From Magnetococcales bacterium (lineage in GTDB: Bacteria; Pseudomonadota; Magnetococcia; Magnetococcales; JADFZT01), in NCBI GenBank assembly GCA_015232395.1, contig JADFZT010000012.1, forward strand, positions 1 through 64,000: DNA of 64,000 bases, in the 5' to 3' direction. The notes beneath the pieces were generated by a model. That model was not told where the DNA came from and did not search any database. It was given only the letters and a program-made list of their open reading frames with translations. A program made the translations under genes and the position numbers. Shown here piece by piece: positions 33,308-40,946 of the stretch. The number at the start of each line of letters is the position of its first letter. The stretch's first letter is position 1.

Positions 33308-33889
33308 TCAGTTCCGGGACCAGTAGTCCACCCGACGGATTTCGTCTTTCAACGGCTCCGGGGCGTTCAACAGGGTATAGTTGGGAAACTCATTGGGTTT
33401 GGTCTGGCTGATGAGGATTTTCATGCTGTCGGTGAAGGAGGAGCCGTCGGTAAAGTAAAGATCATTACCGTCGAAGGCCTCTTCAAAGCGCTGCACATTG
33501 GCGGCGGCGGTGGCCAGATCCCCCCCCTTGATATAGTTGACGATACCCAGCGCATAGGCCCGCATGCGCTCTTCCTGGCTCAAACCCGCCACCTGGGGCC
33601 CCAAATCCGCTTCACACCGCTCCAGCAGTCGGGCACTGGCCAGCCAGCGGGCCTGGGAGCCGGTGGTTCGGGCTTGGCTATCCAGATCAAGGGCCTGATC
33701 CCGGCAATCCCGGAACGACTGCATCGCCCCGATTTCGGCAAAGCGGGCTTGTCGATAGCCGATCCCTTCCGGGGGAGATTCAGCCAGCAGATTGGCGTTG
33801 CATCCGGTCAACACCATCAAAGCCGCAGCCATGAGCGTACGGCGACCCCAGTGATGGGGGGAAAAACGGGTTTTGGTTGTCTTGTTCAT
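33308..33889 (-). CDS. lipoprotein, hypothetical (193 aa)
   Basis: The N-terminus has a basic stretch, a hydrophobic core and the lipobox LTGC (cysteine near residue 30), so the protein should be lipidated and anchored in the inner or outer membrane. The residue after the cysteine is Asn, not Asp, which fits outer-membrane sorting. The mature part is helical with TPR-like segments (RWLASARLLERCEADLG, AYALGIVNYIKGGDLATAAANVQRFEEAF). It lies 27 bases upstream of the coiled-coil gene. It may be the outer-membrane end of the envelope machine. Confidence 0.78.
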   Translation of the reverse strand: MNKTTKTRFSPHHWGRRTLMAAALMVLTGCNANLLAESPPEGIGYRQARFAEIGAMQSFRDCRDQALDLDSQARTTGSQARWLASARLLERCEADLGPQVAGLSQEERMRAYALGIVNYIKGGDLATAAANVQRFEEAFDGNDLYFTDGSSFTDSMKILISQTKPNEFPNYTLLNAPEPLKDEIRRVDYWSRN

Positions 33890-34220
33890 TCCAGCCTCCT
33901 TTGGTGATTCGTTAGGGAGGGCTATGAAAGGGGTGGGGCGTTTTTTTGCGAAGGAAGCCGAAAAAAAGTGGGAGAGGAGAAAAAAATGGGTTTGGGTGAT
34001 CAGAAATTTCCAAATGATGGCAGGGTGTTAGGGTTTTTGGAATAGCATGGCAAAGGGATGAACCTGTAGGATGCGGTGAGCAACGCGAACCGCATCAATT
34101 AAGACGGATGTGCCATTCTAATCTGGAATGAGTATAAAGATATGGCTTGGTTCCAGGGAGGAAAATAGGGGGACAACATCAGCCCAGTAGAATCAGCCCA
34201 GCAGAAAACTGGCAATAACC
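33890..34220. other. gap within the envelope cluster, with a REP-like element
   Basis: This is the only long gap inside the cluster and may carry an internal promoter. It contains the REP-like hairpin at 34070-34096. No gene is seen; the 3' end of the 880-aa gene lies just to the right. Confidence 0.5.
34070..34096. repeat. REP-like palindrome
   Basis: GATGCGGT and ACCGCATC flank GAGCAACGCGA; with the preceding GTAG it matches a palindrome that is dispersed between genes in many proteobacteria. Only one copy is seen in this window. It could act as a transcript-end structure for the 880-aa gene. Confidence 0.55.
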
Positions 34221-36863
34221 TTACGGCCAGATGGGGCGGGGAGGGGGGCGCTCCTGCTGACGCCGGGGAGGACGGTTGTTGCCTCGGGGGCGGTTGAAGG
34301 CTGGATCCCTGGAGGGGGGATCGAAGTGGGAGTGGTTGCGACCATATTCTGAGCTGAAATCAGGCTCCGGGGTGGGTTCGGGGGTGATATGGATGTGCAA
34401 GGGGGCCTCCTCCCCATCCTCTCCATCCTGCCAATCCCCATCGTGATCATCCTCTTCCCAGCCATCCTCATCACCGCTCCCCCAGTCGTTGTGGTCGTCC
34501 CACCCGCCAGCATCATCACCAGGCCATGCACCCTCGTTTTCCACTTCCGGATCCAACAAAGCCATGGCCGAGGTCTCTTCATTTTCCGGATCGAAACGGT
34601 CTGAATAAACCGATGCAGCACGCTTCAGATCTGTTTCGGGGTCGAAGCCGTTGGCCGTGGCATAGACCATATAAGCCCTCTCCAGATAGGACTCCGCATC
34701 TCCAAATCGCTGCTCATCCTGGGCCTTTTCAGCCATGGCGATATAACGATCCACTATTTGGGCCATGCCCAGCTTGGCAGTCGCTTGGTTGGGATCCAGG
34801 GCCAACACCTCCTGGAAACGGTCGAAGGCGCTGCCCCCGACCGGCTTGGTCAAGCGCTTGGCAGCCATATCCGCTTCGGCTTGGCTGAGGAGTTGGGCGA
34901 TTTGTTGAGCGGGCTTAAGGGTAGCGCCAGAGACTGGTTCAGGGAGTAGAATCACAGCTTGGCTGGATGACTCCGGTGAGTCTGGTGGGGCTATCTCAAT
35001 TGGTGCAATGGCTGCTGCAATGGCCGCCAGATTGGTTGGGCTCGTTTGTTCCGAAGGGAGAGGGGCAGGTGTTGATGGTTCTGTTTGTTGGGAGGCTGTG
35101 GTAACGGTTTCAGCTGACTCTTCTGCCTGCCTGTTCGGGGATTGGGCAGGAGGATTTTCGGTAGCTGTCACCGGTTGGGGTTCAGGCAGGGTGTTGGCCG
35201 GGGGTGGGGGCAGCGTGGATTTGGCCAGGGCCATCGAAGGGGGCTCTATCGTCAGGGTGTGGGGGGCCCAGACAATGGTGACCCCTGCCTTTTCAGCTTG
35301 AGCGCGAATGTCATTCCAGCCGGGGGTGCCGGGTTGGATGTCGTTTTGGCGCATCTCTCCAGAAAGCCACTCCAGCACTTCGGTGACGGGTTGATGGGCT
35401 GCGGCCACCAAAATGGCTTGGGATTTGGTTTGGGCATCTTCAACAGGAGGTGACAACGCCAGGGGGAGAGTAGCTTCCTCTTGGTTGGCAATCAGCTGAT
35501 CAGCGGAAAAGTGGGGGGGATCAAGCTGACTGGCAGCCTCTGCAACCTCTCCAAAGAGCCCCACCCGCAGATGCACGGGCGCTCCGGATTGGCTGACCTG
35601 ATAGGTGATGCCGCAGAGCCCTGCCTGGGGGGAGTCCTGAAAGCGCCCCGCTTCGGTCACCCCGATGGGATGTTGTTGGGTTTTCTCCAAAGAATCCGGG
35701 CAGGGATTGTCGGGGGAAATGCGCTTTTCGGTGGCGGTCAATGCCAAACGATTGGGTTGGGGGCGAAATCGAGCGAGAACAGTTTGATAGCTCGTCAAAA
35801 GCAGCTGGCAGGATTGGCAGGAGCCCTGCTCTACACTCTTGAAAGCAGCCTGAAGCGTAAGGAATTGCCCGGAGCGGCGCAGGCTTTCCCATTCCCCCAC
35901 TCCTCCCATCCAGGAAGCTCCGGAGAGGGTGGCCAGCACCGCCATCCAAGCAGCTGCCTTCCATAATCCCAGTTTTTGTCCAGTCGCCGGGATTTTATTC
36001 GGCGTGTCGATATCAGCAGAAGGGCTTGGTGGCTGGATCGGGGGTGGTGGACTCTGGGAAGCCTTCTCCAGGGGCTCGGAGATTCCAGAAAGAGTTTCGT
36101 CACCCTCAAAAATCGGTTCGGTTCGTTGTGAAAGGAATGCGTTGGCATCTGTAAGCGCCTGACTCGATTCGGCCAGCGGTTCGATGGTCTCATCCAGAGG
36201 GCCGTTGGCCGCGGCTGCGGGGGTGGTGGCGAGTAGAGAAGCGGGCAACACCCCAGCCGCTACCGTAGGAGCTACCGAAGGCGCTTCCCCCGGCAAGGTC
36301 ATATCCAGCACGCCCAACGCTTCGGATACGTGGTTGACGCCCACCACCTGATCCCGGCCAACCCCCATCTCAGCCAATAGATTCCAGTCGAGTTCCCGGG
36401 CATTGGCTTCCGGCAGGATCAACAGGCTTTGGATGCCGGTTTCCTGCCACTCCTGGAAGAGTTGCCGGGAGGCGGCGAGTTTTTCCGGGATATGGCTGAC
36501 CGGGCGTACTTCCAGATCCCGATCCACCTCACCGCTCATCCAGACAGCTCGCTGAGCGCTCTCCCGGGGGCTGGCCAGAAGCTTTTTTTCATGCAGGGCG
36601 TGGGCGGTGAAAATTCCCAACTGCCAGCTGGCTCCCCCGGTGATGCGGGTGGTGAGATCCACCCGAAAGGTGGGGTGACCGAACTGTTTTTCGATGATTC
36701 CCGTAGGCTTGCGGACAAAGGCATCATATCCACCACTGATGGGCAGGGCTTCCGTGGTGCGGTTGAGGCACACCACCGAGCGGACCAGGGGATCCTCTTC
36801 GGCAATGCGCTCCACCTGGGAGGGGCCGTCCGTAGTGGGGATATGGACCTGGGTCGGTTTCAA
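34221..36863 (-). CDS. membrane protein with degenerate Lon-protease-like domain and TPRs (880 aa)
   Basis: Residues 60-190 follow the Lon (S16) proteolytic-domain pattern: ITGGAS79WQLGIFTAHAL, VWMSGEVD, VRPVSHIPEKLAAS, and LLILPEANARELDW. Ser79 sits at the catalytic serine position, but the catalytic lysine (GGxKEK in Lon) is Pro126, so the domain is probably not a working protease. A Pro-rich linker leads to one membrane helix (about 299-317), placing the Lon-like domain in the cytoplasm. The periplasmic part ends in two TPR-like repeats (about 690-780), an acidic stretch with LHIHITP, and a Pro/Arg-rich tail. The TTG start overlaps the upstream stop (TTGA). It is the largest protein of the cluster. 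Confidence 0.82.
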   Translation of the reverse strand: MKPTQVHIPTTDGPSQVERIAEEDPLVRSVVCLNRTTEALPISGGYDAFVRKPTGIIEKQFGHPTFRVDLTTRITGGASWQLGIFTAHALHEKKLLASPRESAQRAVWMSGEVDRDLEVRPVSHIPEKLAASRQLFQEWQETGIQSLLILPEANARELDWNLLAEMGVGRDQVVGVNHVSEALGVLDMTLPGEAPSVAPTVAAGVLPASLLATTPAAAANGPLDETIEPLAESSQALTDANAFLSQRTEPIFEGDETLSGISEPLEKASQSPPPPIQPPSPSADIDTPNKIPATGQKLGLWKAAAWMAVLATLSGASWMGGVGEWESLRRSGQFLTLQAAFKSVEQGSCQSCQLLLTSYQTVLARFRPQPNRLALTATEKRISPDNPCPDSLEKTQQHPIGVTEAGRFQDSPQAGLCGITYQVSQSGAPVHLRVGLFGEVAEAASQLDPPHFSADQLIANQEEATLPLALSPPVEDAQTKSQAILVAAAHQPVTEVLEWLSGEMRQNDIQPGTPGWNDIRAQAEKAGVTIVWAPHTLTIEPPSMALAKSTLPPPPANTLPEPQPVTATENPPAQSPNRQAEESAETVTTASQQTEPSTPAPLPSEQTSPTNLAAIAAAIAPIEIAPPDSPESSSQAVILLPEPVSGATLKPAQQIAQLLSQAEADMAAKRLTKPVGGSAFDRFQEVLALDPNQATAKLGMAQIVDRYIAMAEKAQDEQRFGDAESYLERAYMVYATANGFDPETDLKRAASVYSDRFDPENEETSAMALLDPEVENEGAWPGDDAGGWDDHNDWGSGDEDGWEEDDHDGDWQDGEDGEEAPLHIHITPEPTPEPDFSSEYGRNHSHFDPPSRDPAFNRPRGNNRPPRRQQERPPPRPIWP

Positions 36864-37414
36864 TGGAGAAAAATCTCCGTTTCTATTCGCCGTATGGCTT
36901 GCACCAGGGGCGAGTCGCTATCGGCCAGCAGCTGCACCACCCCCCCCAACGCTTCGGGCAGGGCTTGTTTGATCACCCCCAGCTCCGGGTGAATCAGGGT
37001 GATCGATTCCGGGTGGCGCAAAATGTGTTCCTCCAGGTGGATCAGGATATAGACTTGGCTCGATTCCACCCGGGAAGATTTGATCTCAATGACAAATCCT
37101 TTTTCCTTGCGCTTCGTCAATTCTCCCAGGGAGCTGGCAGCTGCCACACTGGGAAAATGACACACGGCTCGTTTTTGCAACAGTCGTTTCAGATCTTCCC
37201 GCAGGCGAGGGTTTTGCAGCAGCATCCGCGCCATTTTGGCATTTGGCCTGACTGTGGGAGTGGCCGCCAGCCGGTAGAGTTCCTGGAAAGTGACGGTTTC
37301 GTCACTGGCTGACTCCAGAGCCTGGCGGAGGTGATCCCTGTTGGAGAGGGCATCGAAGGCCCGCGTGAGCGCCGGATGACGATGAGAAGGCTCGGCTTGT
37401 CGGGCGTTGTTCAT
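36860..37414 (-). CDS. cytoplasmic protein, hypothetical (184 aa)
   Basis: The protein has no signal peptide or membrane helix. The first half is helical (ALTRAFDALSNRDHLRQALESAS), the second half alternates strand and helix (KGFVIEIKSSRVESSQVYILIHLEEHIL). No family is recognised. Its ATG overlaps the stop of the 550-aa gene by four bases, and its own stop overlaps the start of the 880-aa gene, so all three are translationally coupled. It probably acts on the cytoplasmic side of the machine, near the Lon-like domain. Confidence 0.78.
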   Translation of the reverse strand: MNNARQAEPSHRHPALTRAFDALSNRDHLRQALESASDETVTFQELYRLAATPTVRPNAKMARMLLQNPRLREDLKRLLQKRAVCHFPSVAAASSLGELTKRKEKGFVIEIKSSRVESSQVYILIHLEEHILRHPESITLIHPELGVIKQALPEALGGVVQLLADSDSPLVQAIRRIETEIFLH

Positions 37415-39063
37415 GAAGCGTCTCCGTATAGTAGGTGAAACTGGGCGCGAAAAAGTTTCAAATCATTTTTGAAGGGGGTTTCCCAACCCGATTGGGCCAG
37501 TTTTTGTAGCCGGTCGAGAAATTCACCCAGGGTGCGGTCGAGATCATTCAAGGCGGCAAGCCCTTGGGTAAATCCCTCAACCCGATCGGGTTGGTTCATC
37601 CCCGCCCCATCAAACCCCTGCCGGTTGAGGCTGCCGAAGGCTTTTTTGGCTGCAGAAGCCAGCTGGGCAGGCTCTTTTCCCACCTTATCCGTTTGGTCGA
37701 GAATGCTGAGAAAACGATTAACCACAAAAACCTGCCCTGAGGATTCGCCATCGCGGTCGGTCAATCCAGAAAAATCAAGCGCCAGGCTCGACCAGTCAAA
37801 ATCAGGCAGCAGGGGGAGCAGATGATCGATGGCAGCCGGGCTTCTGTTTTGAATCAGGACGTGCAGCCCGGCCAGGCGTACCTTTTGGAGCTGATCACGC
37901 AGTTTTTTCAGCCGCTGATGCCGCTCTTCATAGGATTCCACCGGGCCGGTATCGATCAACCGTTGGCGCTCATCCCCACTGATTTTGCGCCGCAGGGCTT
38001 GGGTCAGGCGGGATTGAACCTCTTTGAATACCCCATCCCGGATCACCGAGAGGGGCACTTGGCGGCTCGCTTCGGTGACCTCCAGAAGGGCGGATAAAAA
38101 ATCGTGTTCCCGCTGGGTGAAAAATTTGATCTCATCAGCCGGGGCTTCGTTCAGTAGCTCCAAGGGGTTGGGACGGGAGGTGAGGCCATCCAGCCAGCGG
38201 TCGAGATTTTCGGTATCGGGCTCCACCTCCCCCAGTTCGTGGTTTTGACCGATGGCGTTGGCATGATCAAAACCCTGCCAGCTTTTGGCCCACACCAGGG
38301 ATTGGATCAGGTTGGCGAAGGCTATGAAGACGGCATGGAAGGTCTTGAAATCTACTCCATCGTCACTTTTGGCGGTGGATTCACCCAGCCAAAAATCGAC
38401 AATCGCCTGATCCGTTACCTCCTCCACAGCAAAATGCTCACCAGCAATCTCTTCCATGAAGGCTATGAGCCGGCGCAACTTGCGCTGATTTTGTGCCGAA
38501 GGGAGGTGCTCTCCCAGATAGGCGTAGAGCTTACGGGAGAGGGCGTCGGCGGTTTGGGAAACCCCTTTGCGGCTGGGGGGGGCGGAAAGCATTTTGCCAA
38601 ACAGATCATCCAGCTCGCCATAGCCCAGAGCGGTCAATGAAAACTCCAACAGCGCCGAAAGCACCGGCATCCGCCCAAAGGTGACCGTAAAAGCGCCATC
38701 GGGGTAGGTCAGCGCCAAGCCGTTGGGGAGGAAGGTGACCTCAAGCCCTGGCGGGGTGTTGAACAATCGTGATGTCAAATAGTGCTTGAAGTGGCCGGGG
38801 CGGGCGGAACCGCTTTCCCAAAAGAGCCCTTCATAACGCGTTCCCCCTTCCACCAGCCGAGCGATTTGGATCAAATGGCCAAGTTCCAAAATGGCTGAGG
38901 CGTAGATGCGGCAGGTGATGAGTCGACCCAACTCCCGACAGGCAGCCGGGGTGAATTTGGGGCCGTCGGCAGCTTCCAGCTCTTCGATCCCCTTGAGCAC
39001 GTTTCCCAGCTCTTGGGAGCGTCCGGATCGCAGCAGCAAGGATTCGGAGGAGGCAGCGTTCAT
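37411..39063 (-). CDS. large cytoplasmic helical protein, hypothetical (550 aa)
   Basis: The protein is soluble and almost entirely helical. Visible segments include a possible beta region at 105-135 (GLEVTFLPNGLALTYPDGAFTVTFG), a charged helical stretch (RLTQALRRKISGDERQRLIDTGPVESYEERHQRLKKLRDQL, about 345-390), and a C-terminal helical bundle. I find no Walker, nuclease or kinase motif and no known domain. It is coupled by ATGA to the 184-aa gene and lies 3 bases after the transglycosylase gene. I compared it in mind with ZorC-type proteins and could not support a match. Confidence 0.78.
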   Translation of the reverse strand: MNAASSESLLLRSGRSQELGNVLKGIEELEAADGPKFTPAACRELGRLITCRIYASAILELGHLIQIARLVEGGTRYEGLFWESGSARPGHFKHYLTSRLFNTPPGLEVTFLPNGLALTYPDGAFTVTFGRMPVLSALLEFSLTALGYGELDDLFGKMLSAPPSRKGVSQTADALSRKLYAYLGEHLPSAQNQRKLRRLIAFMEEIAGEHFAVEEVTDQAIVDFWLGESTAKSDDGVDFKTFHAVFIAFANLIQSLVWAKSWQGFDHANAIGQNHELGEVEPDTENLDRWLDGLTSRPNPLELLNEAPADEIKFFTQREHDFLSALLEVTEASRQVPLSVIRDGVFKEVQSRLTQALRRKISGDERQRLIDTGPVESYEERHQRLKKLRDQLQKVRLAGLHVLIQNRSPAAIDHLLPLLPDFDWSSLALDFSGLTDRDGESSGQVFVVNRFLSILDQTDKVGKEPAQLASAAKKAFGSLNRQGFDGAGMNQPDRVEGFTQGLAALNDLDRTLGEFLDRLQKLAQSGWETPFKNDLKLFRAQFHLLYGDAS

Positions 39064-39066
39064 GAT

Positions 39067-39573
39067 TTATCGGCTCGCTGTGAGCAGCCGGCCCTGATAG
39101 CGACTTTGCAGAGAGCGTACTTTTTGTACGTATCTGCGGGTAGCGGGGATGATCCGTGCGTTGGGCAGATCCCCCACCCGTGAACCGCCATTATAATAGG
39201 ATAGCGCCAAGTTCACACGACCCTTGTAACGTTTCAGTAGTCGCGCCATAAAATGCAGCCCCAGGCGAATATTGATGCGGGGGTTCCAAAGGTCATCCGG
39301 GTGGATGCCATATTCGCTGGTGGAGGTGGCGGGCATGATCTGCATCACCCCTCGGGCTCCCTTGTGGCTTTCGCATTTGGGATTGAAGTCCGACTCGGTT
39401 TGAGCCATGGCCAGCGCCAGAGAGACCGGCACCCCCATCTTGACCGCTTCCCGGGCCACCATATTCATGATGCGTTCCCGCTCCTTGTTGGCAGCTTCGG
39501 CCTGATTGAGGGGTGAAAAAATTCCCAGCAGGAGAAAGCCGGTCAGGATGATCTGGATGGTTTTGTTAGGCAT
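39067..39573 (-). CDS. exported lytic transglycosylase, SLT family 1
   Basis: The protein is 168 aa with a signal peptide (ending NQAEAAN) and one SLT domain: SLALAMAQTESDFNP holds the catalytic glutamate, then GARGVMQIMPATSTSEYG, and LALSYYNGGSRVGDLPNARIIPATRRYVQKV. It cleaves the glycan strands of peptidoglycan with formation of 1,6-anhydro ends. Small enzymes of this type open local gaps for envelope-spanning machines such as secretion systems and pili. It lies 24 bases downstream of a second, different SLT gene, which supports a trans-envelope assembly role for the cluster. Confidence 0.92.
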   Translation of the reverse strand: MPNKTIQIILTGFLLLGIFSPLNQAEAANKERERIMNMVAREAVKMGVPVSLALAMAQTESDFNPKCESHKGARGVMQIMPATSTSEYGIHPDDLWNPRINIRLGLHFMARLLKRYKGRVNLALSYYNGGSRVGDLPNARIIPATRRYVQKVRSLQSRYQGRLLTASR

Positions 39574-39597
39574 GATCCGCTCCTTGTTTCACCCTGA

Positions 39598-40533
39598 TCA
39601 GAAAAAATAGCGCCGGTGTGGGGGGGGAGGCGGGGGCCGACGGCGAAAACGTGGTCTCTTTGGTGGGGGCTCCCAGCGCTCTTCGTAGACCACGGGGATT
39701 TCCACTTCGTCGTCATAAGGGGCAATCCAGATCTGCAGCACCTCTTCCCAGTCGCCATCATCCCGAGAGTCACGCCGTTTGCGGGCCTGCCAGCCGGTTT
39801 CATCCTCATCGCCGCTAAAGTGCTCCCCATCCGCGTCATCATTCCCCTCGTCGGGATCGATCCATTCTTGTGAATGATCCTGATAGCGATCTTCTTCATC
39901 CGATCTGTCCCAGTCGTTGGTATCGTCAGAGCGACTGGCGAGGGTATTGGATGATTTGGAGGGAATGGGGGGATTGTCGGAAGCCCACCAGGTGTCGCTG
40001 ATGCCTTGCATGCCCTTCCAGACCCGCTGCTGTTCCAGATAGCGCATCTCCCAGCGGAGTACGGATTGGACAAATTTTTCGGTCTCGGGGAGGGTGGCGG
40101 GATCGGCTGCGAGTTTCAGATCCTGGGATTCGGCATAATAGTCAGCCAGGGCCGCTTCCCGCTCTCCCTGGTGAAGCTCCAGGAGCTGCTTGAGCCGATC
40201 GATACCCAGCTCGACATTTTTTTGTGGATCCCAGAGAATTTCGTCATCCACCTGATAGTGACGCTGGGCGGTTTCCGGGCGAATCTGCATCACACCCCGG
40301 GCGCCGTTTTGGCTGACGGTTTTTTCCTGAAAGTCCGACTCCACCTTGGCGAGCGCCAATCCCAGCGCCGGGGGAAGACCAGCCCGATGAGCCTCTTCCA
40401 CCACCATCCGTTTGATCTCCACCCGGCTGGCGGAATAGGCCGTGGCAGTGGTGAGCAGGAGGGCCATCATGCCCATCAAGAGAATAAACCCCAAACCCCT
40501 TGCCAGGGTGATCTGCTTCTGATCTCCATTCAT
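39598..40533 (-). CDS. lytic transglycosylase with acidic and Pro/Arg-rich C-terminal tail
   Basis: ATG 40533 has an AAGGAG site and overlaps the stop of the upstream gene (ATGA), giving 311 aa. A signal peptide or anchor (residues about 12-33) is followed by an SLT domain with LGLALAKVESDFQEK (catalytic Glu) and NGARGVMQIRPETAQ. The C-terminal 130 residues are low-complexity: acidic repeats (SDDTNDWDRSDEEDRYQDH), WEEVLQIWIAPYDDEVEIP, and a final run of Pro and Arg ending HRRYFF. The 880-aa protein has the same order of acidic stretch, I-x-I-x-P-like strand and Pro/Arg tail, so the two may share a docking module. Confidence 0.9.
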   Translation of the reverse strand: MNGDQKQITLARGLGFILLMGMMALLLTTATAYSASRVEIKRMVVEEAHRAGLPPALGLALAKVESDFQEKTVSQNGARGVMQIRPETAQRHYQVDDEILWDPQKNVELGIDRLKQLLELHQGEREAALADYYAESQDLKLAADPATLPETEKFVQSVLRWEMRYLEQQRVWKGMQGISDTWWASDNPPIPSKSSNTLASRSDDTNDWDRSDEEDRYQDHSQEWIDPDEGNDDADGEHFSGDEDETGWQARKRRDSRDDGDWEEVLQIWIAPYDDEVEIPVVYEERWEPPPKRPRFRRRPPPPPPHRRYFF

Positions 40534-40946
40534 TGTGATTTCTCCTTCAAAACAGCCAGCCACTCCGGGGTCAACGCCGAAACAATCAGATCTCCCACCG
40601 GCACCTGACTACGTACAGCCAGGGCTTCGGACATGGGAATCTCGGGATCCAGAGCCAACACCACCCGCTCTCCTTCGGCGGGAACAACCTGAGCCGGGTC
40701 CACCGGTTGCAGCTCTTTATCCATGAACTGTCCGCTGTGATAGATGATCATCCGATCGATGGGTTTGACCCCGGAGCGTGATTGATTGGCGGGAGAGGCT
40801 GAGGCCTGAGCCAAAGCCGCCCCATCAGCAACCGTACCGTTGCCAGCCCCCATGGAGACCAGAGTCAATATCATGATGCTGAAAAATCCCATGGCCAGTG
40901 CCAGGGCGATTTCAGTCATGGCGTTGTTGGAGTGGTCCATGTCCAT
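40530..40946 (-). CDS. one-helix ExbD/MotB-like membrane protein (138 aa)
   Basis: ATG 40946 has an AAGGA site 6-7 bases upstream, better supported than the longer frame to 41036. After a short N-terminus (MDMDHSNNAMTEIA) comes one membrane helix (about residues 12-30, LALAMGFFSIMILTLVSMG) and a periplasmic domain (PVDPAQVVPAEGERVVLALDPEIPMSEALAVRSQ). The one-helix topology and the residues around the helix resemble stator partners of the ExbD/TolR/MotB class, although the usual membrane aspartate is not visible. It is the first gene of the cluster and is coupled to the transglycosylase by ATGA. It would pair with the TolQ-like channel at 31349. Confidence 0.75.
   Translation of the reverse strand: MDMDHSNNAMTEIALALAMGFFSIMILTLVSMGAGNGTVADGAALAQASASPANQSRSGVKPIDRMIIYHSGQFMDKELQPVDPAQVVPAEGERVVLALDPEIPMSEALAVRSQVPVGDLIVSALTPEWLAVLKEKSQ

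Noticed and set aside
29036-40946. Idea that the cluster is a Zorya-type phage defence system because of MotA/ExbB- and MotB/ExbD-like genes
   Set aside because: No ZorD helicase, ZorE nuclease or recognisable ZorC is present, and two lytic transglycosylases, a lipoprotein and exported proteins point to an envelope machine.
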